Positions 56,673 through 64,000 of a DNA stretch of 64,000 nucleotides are shown here, piece by piece. Every line of letters begins with the position of its first letter. The stretch's first letter is position 1. Below the pieces are notes generated by a model, which did no database searches, was not told where the DNA came from, and saw only the letters and a program-made list of their open reading frames with translations. The stretch comes from Marasmius tenuissimus. Taxonomy: Eukaryota; Basidiomycota; Agaricomycetes; Agaricales; Marasmiaceae. Both the position numbers and the translations under genes were made by a program. The stretch covers positions 2,108,001-2,172,000 of the forward strand of contig JAQOTA010000060.1 in assembly GCA_029532415.1 (NCBI GenBank), in the 5' to 3' direction.

Positions 56673-56930
56673 TGTTGAATCTGGACTACCGGATATATGG
56701 ACCGTTGTACCGGGCCGCATCTATGCTTCAATCGTTTCACTATGATCTATGCTATTCCTAGTCACTCCCATTATAGTAGCTACAGCCACTTCTGTATAGT
56801 ATATAAGTAGCTTTGTATCTACATGCAATATCAGTACTTTTACTACTTTCGTTGCTGCCTCTAAGCCTATCTCCAGGTGAGCTAGTCTGTCCCATGCTGC
56901 CACTGCGTGGGCAGGACCTCTGCCTCAACA
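56673..56930 (+). repeat. 258-bp LTR, probable 5' LTR of the plus-strand copia element
   Basis: It has perfect TGTTGA/TCAACA ends and a TATA-like box (gtatagtatataagtag). A near-identical copy stands at 62635-62892. No 5-bp duplication flanks it (TTTCA versus GGTTA). The sequence after it, GGTTATAGGCCCC, resembles a tRNA primer-binding site, as expected behind a 5' LTR. Copia gag follows within 330 bp. It is therefore read as a 5' LTR, not a solo one. Confidence 0.65.
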
Positions 56931-59900
56931 GGTTATAGGCCCCGGTGCCCTATCGATGTGCCCTGCAATGGCAGCTCTCTAGGATGTGCGCCTTTATTGT
57001 GTGCTGCCTATGATGATGCACTATTGTGGTCATTGCACTCGATAACCATTGTGACTGCTTAATTGCTGTCGTGATGGGCAGACCGTTAACACTGGTTCTG
57101 GACCTGTGAAGTCAACATCTTCATTGATGTTTGACAATGGTGGACTGTGTCCTCAAAAACAATCAATGGCTATTGCCATTGACTGTGCAGTGATTTCTTT
57201 TATCATTGCCTATGATGATGAACCAATGCTGATCGTTGTTTTATTACTCCAGATCACTATGGCTCCTGTTATGTCTACCCTTATCCCCACCATTGAGGCC
57301 TTCAGTGGTGTCAACTGGCGCAAGTGGTTCAAGGGTCTTGGTACCTATGCATGATCAATGAGTTCTACGACCATTACACCAACAACGATCCTGAACCTGA
57401 TGAACCCGAGAAACCTACCGAACCTACTAAACCTAAAGCAACTACTTGCACTGTCACTGTTGCTGCTACAACTACAACTGAAGTGACTACACGTACGGAG
57501 ACAGTCTCTCCTACTGATGCGCAGATGCAGCAGTATGCTACGGATCTTGAGCAGTATGCTAAGGATTTGGAGAAGTATGAAAAGGATTTCATCAGGTATG
57601 ACAAGGAGAATCGACGTTGGAAGAAGTATGAATTCAAGGCCATGGGTGCACTATGTGCCACCACCACCATTGCCGTGCAGAGTATTATTGAGGATGATGA
57701 TACGGCTTGGAACGCTTGGGAGAAAATTAAGGCTCGTTATGGCCAGCAGACTTCTGTCTCTGTTTGGGTGGACTTCAAGTCCATTATGGAATTCCGTCTG
57801 TCTGGTGGAAACCCCATTCCAGAAATAGCTCGACTTGAACCCCTCTTTAGACAGCTCCATGAAGCCAATATCGGTCTCCCTGATCTTATCAAAGCCATGC
57901 TCCTCCTCTCTGTTCTACCACAGGGCTGGTTGAACACTCGCGAATTTGCTACCAATAGTAACTCGCCAGCTGATCTTACTTTTGAAGTGGCTCGTGATGC
58001 CATCATTAACCACTATGAAGCTCGGAAACCCACTCCTCTCGCATCGCACATCTCCTCTGTTAAGAAGAAGGACAAGGACCCGAAGTTTAACCAGCAGTGT
58101 AATCCTCCTTCGTCGTCGTCTAACAACAACAACCAGTCTAAAAACAACAACAACCAGAAGAAGAAGAACAACCAACGTGGCAGGAAGAAGGAGGGTGATT
58201 CTCAGGACAACAAGGGTGACTCCTCTCACAAGGGTCATCTCATATTGCGTCCCTTGCTCATTTGTCCATCTCCTCACCCCCCATCATTCCTGATACTCCA
58301 TCTGTTGTACATCCTGCGGACCGATCCCAGGATCCACTCCACATGCAGCTTTTCTCCGGTGCTACCTCTGGTGGTACTGTTTTTGAGAATGCTCAGGCTG
58401 CTCACAGTCTTGCCGATCGTCTTGGTGTTCCCAAGTATGGCCATGTCCTTGAACCTATGGAACAGGGATATGCAGCTGCTTCCTCTTCCTCCCTTAAGCA
58501 TTGTATTGATGGTCCCTCCTCTACTGCTCCACCTGCAAAGTGTGCTAAAAGCGTGGAGAAGGTTTATGACCTCTATGATTCTTTCTATGAGGACTCCGAC
58601 TCTGAGCGTGAAGATCGTATCGCGTTGAACGCTGTTAACAATTCCTTGTGTACAGAGATTGCAAGTGGAAGTGCCGTGGATGTTGACAGTGAGATCACAG
58701 ATGCCGCTGGTTTTTCCAACGATGTTGAGTACAATTCGGTCTCCATCGGATCTGAGGAATCTGACAATGACAGGCAAGTTCCTTATCTCAGTCTTTCTTC
58801 TAACGCTGATACAAACCTACGGTGCGCCGCTCTACTAGCCGCTTCTAAACGTAGTAGTTCGGATATCGTGTCCCGTATGAAATTTGCACAATATATTGGT
58901 GATCACCTTGCCACATGTGCGAATTGTAAGGGAAAGAAGGCAACTGGAAGCTCATAAGAGTGGATCGTCGATTCAGGTGCTTCGTTGCACTTCACTTATG
59001 ATCTCGAAGATTTTGCCGAGTATGAACCCATGAACAATGGACCGCAGCTTAATACTGTGCAGAAGGACAACCCTATCCAATTTAAGGGGAAAGGGACTGT
59101 GTTCATCTCTCATTCTGTTGAACGATCTGACAGTCGTATGGAGGAACGCATTACGCGACTCTATCCTGTCTATTATGTTCCGCTTCTGTCAATTCAACTT
59201 CTCTTGCTTGGAGAACTCTTGCAAGGTGGTCTGCAAGTACGCAGATCGTCTAGCAAATTGGCTTTTTATCCCAAGGGTCGACGCCAATCATTGGTATCGT
59301 ATCCGCTTATGCCTAGTCAAACCATTTTTTGGGTTAGCTCGCAGAAAGCCTCTGCTCGTAGCTTAATGGCCAAGTCAACAATGGATAAAGTTGACTACAA
59401 GGTTCTACACAGACGTTTTGGACATTGTTCAGACAAGGCTCTGGATAAAGCTCGGAAGCATACTAAGAACTTCCCGGAATTCGACCGAAAACCGAAGAAA
59501 ACTCGGTTATGCCGAGGATGTGCAGAAGGAAAGATGCACTCCAGATCGTTCCCTGACTCCACTACCCGTGCCTCGAAACCCTTCGAGAAAATCCACTCCG
59601 ACCTCAAACAATTCCCCACTGAGTCGTACCACAAATACAAATGGTATATGTTGTTTGTTGACGACTGTACTTCACATGGTTGGACAATGCTCATGCGACG
59701 CAAATCTGACGATGTCAAGATGCTCCGTGACTTTACCGCTATGGTAAAGGTGCAATTTGGTGTTGATATTAAGGAATGGATGTCTGATGGAGGGGGAGAG
59801 TACAAATCAGATGCCTTTGATGATGTACTGAAGGAGCACGGTATCAACATTCTGACCACCATTCCATATACGCCGGAACAGAATGGTCGTGCAGAACGGT

Positions 59901-60841
59901 TCAATCGGACCATTGTCAAGAAAGCTCAAGCTCTTCGCTTTGATGCTTGTCTTCCACCTTCTTGGTGGGAATTCTGTGTGTTGCACGCTGTTGCACTTCA
60001 CAATTGGACGCTGTCCCAGCGTTTACGTTGGTTGACCCTGCATGAGAAGTTGCATGGCAGTGCACTGGATGTTTCAGATCTCCAAGTCTTCAGATGTGCA
60101 GCGTATGTGTTTATTCCAGAAAAGCGTTGAGTTAACAAGTTATCTCCGTGTTTGGAACTGATGACCTTCATTGGTTTTCAGGAAGGCATGAAAGGATATA
60201 TCTTCATGAAGATGTCCAATAATGCTATCTTCAAAAGCGCTACAGCTCTGTTCGATGAAAACTTGTTCCCAAAGTGTTCTGATAAGAAACCTCGTGGCTT
60301 TACCCCGGTGGGTGAAATCCCTGAAATACCACCGGTATTGGGTGAAAATCCCAACTTCCCTTCGGATAGTGATGATGATTTGTCTGATGATGATCTTTAT
60401 CCTCCTGAGAACCTTCCAAAGCGATCGGAATCTCCTCATGACGATGATGGAGATGGTACTGTACCTCAGGGTGAACGTCAACATCCTGATCCTGATCCTC
60501 CGTTCCAGCCTCCCAGGCCACCTACACCAGTGGGTGGACAAGAGCAGTCTCCGCCACCAAGGCATTCAGGCAGGAAACAGATGGGTACTAAGCAACCTGA
60601 TAATGTATTTGGTGAACAACGAGACCCAAATAATCCCTCGCGCATTGTGCGTGATATGGAGAAAAATTCTACATGGAGAGATGCCACAGGTGATAGAGAA
60701 CCCATGGATCCACCTACTACTTGTAGGAGAGGCAGACCTGGAAAGGTTCCTGGGACTAATCATGCCAGTCTGTCTACCATGTGTAACTCCAGGGGGAGTC
60801 AGCCCGATAGCTTAGTGCCTCACAGTAGAAGGCCTGTCTGA
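56931..60841 (+). pseudogene. Degenerate Ty1/copia element: gag, protease, integrase
   Basis: The gag start is at 57259 (MAPVMSTLIPTIEAFSGVNWRKWFKGLGTYA); a shift near 57350 moves it to the next frame. Gag continues to about 58240 (AWEKIKARYGQQTSVSVWVDFKSIMEF, and an Asn/Lys-rich run). Another shift near 58260 leads to the protease, WIVDSGASLHFTYDL (about 58965), with an in-frame TAA at 58955-58957. The GAG-pre-integrase block (LHRRFGHCSDKAL, RGCAEGKMH) and integrase core follow. The integrase catalytic stretch reads HSDLKQFP ... SDGGGEYKSDAF ... HGINILTTIPYTPEQNGRAER, so the D,D,E residues are kept. A stop lies at 60128-60130. A Pro/Asp-rich linker runs to 60841, and then the reverse transcriptase is missing; gypsy gag sequence follows instead. 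Confidence 0.85.
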
Positions 60842-62634
60842 AAATCCTGATAGTCCACCTGTTACTTTCAACCCTGTCACTCCTAGCCCTCTCAATACAC
60901 CCATCACTCATACTGAAATCCCAGCATTTGTTGCCTCAGAAGCCACTTTTGCTGTAGCTAAGACCCCAACCAACACCAGACCATCTTCTGCCGCTGCACA
61001 CGGGGCTCCCTCACCTACCGTGTCTACCACATCCACTCACACTTCTGAATCCAATACCACCAACATGTCTACATCCAATACCGCAAGCCAAGCCACACTG
61101 GACAAAGTCCTAAAGGCTATGGTGAAATCCCAGAAAGACACCCAAGCACAGCTAGATGCCATTAAGGAAGCCTTCCAGTCCAACAAAGAAGTAGGGAAGA
61201 TCATTGCCAAACCCAGTAACTTCAAGGGAGAAACCTGGGATGTGGCATGCTTCTTACCCATGTTCAAAAACTGGGCTATACAAGAGAAGGTCCTCCAGCA
61301 CCCAACAGAGAAGGGTCAGTTAGATGAGTGGAAGATGATTCAATCTGCTCTATCCTTCTGCGAGGGGACGGCAGGAGCTTGGGCAGCCCAATACTTGATA
61401 CAGGCCAACAAGGTAGCCTCAAAAGAGCTCCCTTAAGATCAATTCCCTTTCGGAGGAAGATGGGCCCAGTTTGAGGAATCCTTCAAAGTCCAGTTCAGGG
61501 CAGCCAATGAAAAAGTGGATGCTATTGAAATCCTTACCAACCTTAAACAGGGGAACAAGACTGCAACTCTCTACAGTCGGGAACTCAAGGAGGCTGCTAT
61601 GAAGACAGGACTATCAGATGCAGATCTTCGAATCTGATACCGCAAGGGTCTGAATGCGGACCTTAAACGATTATTGGTGGTGATGGAATTGTCCCAAGGA
61701 GAACCCGCTAATCTAACCGAACTGGAAACACGAGCTTGCAAAGCAGAGAGGTCCCTGCAGGAGGAAGGATTAGCGGCCAAGAGACAGGTAGAAACGACTG
61801 TCACTACTATTAGCGCGAATCGTTCCAACATCCCCACAGGAAATGGACGCACTAGAGAGGACTTTGTGAAAGCAATGCAGGGGAAGTGTTACGGATATGG
61901 GGTGAGTGATCATACCAAGGCTAATGGGAACCACGGACAGGATAAATGCAACTACTGTGCACGTCCTGGACACAGGTCCAATGTATGCCAGGATAAGTAC
62001 CTAGGGAGAGCACCCGGAGGAGGAATCCGACGCCAACAGATTTCAGCCACCCCTTTCACTCTCTTCCCAGATGAACCAACACCTACACCCTCGTACTCAC
62101 CATTGCCAATGACCCCTACTGCCCAAATCTCTGCCACTCCCTCTTCCACCCCCAACATGGATGCCATTGCCCAAATCGCCACCCTCCAGCAAGCCCTAGC
62201 CCAGCAGAACACTATTCTCCAACAACTCATGCAAAAGGATTTTTAAGTAGGGTGTCTGCCTTCGCCGTGACAAAGGTGCCCTCACCAGCTTCAGTCTATG
62301 CTTCCTCCTTGTATGACTCAATTCACTCATGTACAATATCCTCTGTTCGAGAAATAGACACTCTCTCACCTCACTTCCGCATACAAGTCACACTGAAAGG
62401 AAAGCATCGCCAGACTGAAACAACGGCCATGATCGATAGCGGGGCCACCGCATTATTTCTTGGAAAATCCTTTGTCACAACCAATCACATCACCACCTTC
62501 CCTCTCCAACACCCAATTCGAGTTCACAACATCGATGGAACACTAAACCAGGCTAGAAGTATCACACGCTACGCTCGTCTAGGTCCAGTAGTGGAGGACA
62601 CTGAAGCCTGGACGGACTTCTTGGTCACAGATCT
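60842..62634 (+). pseudogene. Ty3/gypsy gag and protease start, with in-frame stops
   Basis: The gag-like frame includes 61020-62246, with a coiled region (LDKVLKAMVKSQKDTQAQLDAIKEAF), a capsid-like domain (GKIIAKPSNFKGETWDVACFLP ... LKQGNKTATLYSRELKEAA) and a zinc knuckle CNYCARPGHRSNVC (about 61940-61990). Two stops break it: TAA at 61434-61436 (after KELP) and TGA at 61636-61638 (after LRI). Gag ends at 62246. The pol frame starts about 62252 and carries an aspartic protease with MIDSGATALFL. It runs to DFLVTDL, where a solo LTR is inserted at 62635. The 5' LTR of this element was not identified; the junction with the copia DNA lies near 60800-60900. Confidence 0.85.
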
Positions 62635-62892
62635 TGTTGAATCCGGACTACCGGATATATGGACCGTTGTATCGGGCTACATCTATGCTTCAATCGTTTC
62701 ACTATGATCTATGCTATTCCTAGTCATTCCCGTTATAGTAGCTACAGCCACCTCTGTATAGTATATAAGTAGCTCTGTATCTACATGCAATACCAGTACT
62801 TTTACTACTTTCGTTGCTGCCTCTAAGCCTATCTCCAGGTGAGCTAGTCTGTCCCATACTGCCACTACGTGGGCAGGACCTCTGCCTCAACA
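62635..62892 (+). mobile_element. Solo LTR (258 bp) in the gypsy protease, TSD GATCT
   Basis: It is the second copy of the LTR at 56673-56930, same length, with TGTTGA/TCAACA ends. A perfect 5-bp duplication GATCT flanks it (62630-62634 and 62893-62897). Without it and one GATCT the gypsy frame reads VTDLGGQHAILGLS, as expected for a retropepsin end. It differs from the first copy at 11 sites, all transitions. Confidence 0.9.
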
Positions 62893-64000
62893 GATCTAGG
62901 AGGACAACATGCTATATTAGGGCTATCCTGTCTTCGGAAGACCAATCCTCAGATCAACTGGAAAGGGACACCTTTCAGTCCCAAAACAAGGAGTGGAGAT
63001 AGAAGAAGTGGAGGATGAAGAGAAATGGGCAGGAACAGGTAATCCACCACTCAGCAATGCTATTCTTGAATCTATCGATGACCCCTTCGAAACCATCCAT
63101 GCATCCATTATTGAAACGCCCCCAGTGGAGCCTGAAGATACAACGCCACTTTATCATATCATGGCCAACCAGGCCGCACGCAGATCTTTAGTCAAAAAAA
63201 GAATCTTAGAGGACTGTCACGACAAGGTATGGGTTGCAGCAGGGTACATGTACTCTCAACAGATTGCCGAAGAAACCAACAAGGAAAAGCCAAAACCGTC
63301 ATTTGAGGAGATGGTACCAGAATCATATTGGGAATACGCTAAAGTCTTTTCTGAGCAGGAATCCGAGCGACTTCCAGCTCACAAGCCATGGGATCACGCT
63401 ATCAAACTCACACCAGGATCACCACAGACCATGAAAAGAAAGGTCTACCCCATGTCACTCAACGAACAACAAGAACTGGACAAGTTCCTGGAGGAGAACC
63501 AACGGAAAGGCTACATCCGACCCTTGAAATCACCTCTTGCGTCACCTGTTTTCTTTGTGAAGAAGAAGGATGGAAAACTCAGATTCATGCAGGACTATTG
63601 GAAACTTGACGAGTACACTATCAAAAACTGTTACCCACTCCCCCTGGTCACAGATATCATCAATCGACTCCAAGGTGCAAAGAATTTCACAAAATTCGAT
63701 GTACGATGGGGATACAACAACGTACGGATTAAGGAAGGAGATGAATGGAAGGCCACCTTTGCAACCAATAGGGGACTTTTTGAACCAAGAGTGATGTTCT
63801 TTGGACTCACTAACTCACCTACTATGTTCCAATCCCTCATGAATTCTATATTTGCTGATCTCATAGCCCTAGGAAAGGTTGCCGTGTACCTGGACAACAT
63901 TCTCATCTTCACCAGTACGCGAGAGGAGCATCAGATCCTAGTCAAGGAGGTCTTGTCACGACTCCAGAAACACAACCTCTACCTATGACCAGAGAAATGC
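62893..64000 (+). pseudogene. Ty3/gypsy pol: protease end and reverse transcriptase (runs off window)
   Basis: After the solo LTR the protease end (GGQHAILGLS) is followed by a one-base frame change before VEIEEVEDEEKWAG (about 62996). The reverse transcriptase then reads HKPWDHAIKLTPGSP, KGYIRPLKSPLASPVFFVKKKDGKLRF, YTIKNCYPLPLV and FDVRWGYNNVRIKEGDEWKATF. The catalytic box is YLDNILIF rather than YLDD, so the second Asp is lost. A TGA at 63986-63988 stands where the family has an Arg codon (YL-R-PEKC). The element is therefore dead at several points. RNase H and integrase would lie beyond the window. Confidence 0.88.

Noticed and set aside
56673..56930. First 258-bp LTR as a solo LTR like its twin
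   Set aside because: The 5-bp flanks do not match, and copia primer-site-like sequence and gag follow. A 5' LTR is the better reading.

Overview
The window looks like nuclear DNA of a filamentous basidiomycete, most likely an Agaricomycete. Genes lie close together on both strands and are cut by many short introns, mostly 48-65 nt with GT..AG ends and CTAA/CTGA-like branch points. The proteins are typical fungal ones: an ML/TRP-type Flc channel, phospholipase B, a Bit61/HbrB TORC2 subunit, a short mitochondrial bL31m and Ty1/copia and Ty3/gypsy retroelements. No rRNA, tRNA, CRISPR array or biosynthetic gene cluster was recognised.

Bases 1-51600 are an ordinary gene-rich region with about 25 genes. 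In order: alanyl-tRNA synthetase (3' part), aspartokinase (-), a HbrB/Bit61 TORC2 subunit, Prp3 (-), mitochondrial uL16m, an HMMR-like coiled-coil protein, phospholipase B (-), an ELL elongation factor, an uncharacterised membrane protein (-), bleomycin hydrolase (-), the AAA+ ATPase Mgs1/WRNIP1 (-), an isoprenylcysteine methyltransferase-like protein (-), ATP synthase OSCP (-), an Flc/TRP-like channel, a mitochondrial J-protein, Arp3 (-), bL31m, a serine-rich membrane protein broken by a 35-bp duplication, a Pro/Ser-rich protein (-), 40S uS5/Rps2 (-), ornithine decarboxylase antizyme, an Smr-domain protein, a Cys-rich membrane protein, a Pro-rich acidic protein and MSH6. These are unrelated housekeeping functions (translation, amino-acid and polyamine control, splicing, DNA repair, cytoskeleton), not one pathway.

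Bases 51600-64000 are a transposon graveyard. Working outward from MSH6 there is a TA-flanked MITE, an inverted-repeat cluster, a minus-strand copia remnant carrying one solo LTR (5-bp target duplication CCCCA) and a second LTR-like insert, then a plus-strand copia element behind a 258-bp LTR. Last is a plus-strand gypsy element with stop codons in gag, a solo LTR (duplication GATCT) inside its protease and a mutated reverse transcriptase, running off the window end.

The most interesting points are: an antizyme gene with a +1 frameshift at UUU-UGA-C and an intact downstream frame; microexons of 4, 7, 11 and 13 nt, two of which fall within protein motifs (Mgs1 UBZ finger, MSH6 mismatch-binding Phe); three likely GC-AG introns; a 445-bp MITE with perfect 30-bp inverted ends and a perfect 8-bp target duplication; and a pair of LTR copies that differ only by transitions.
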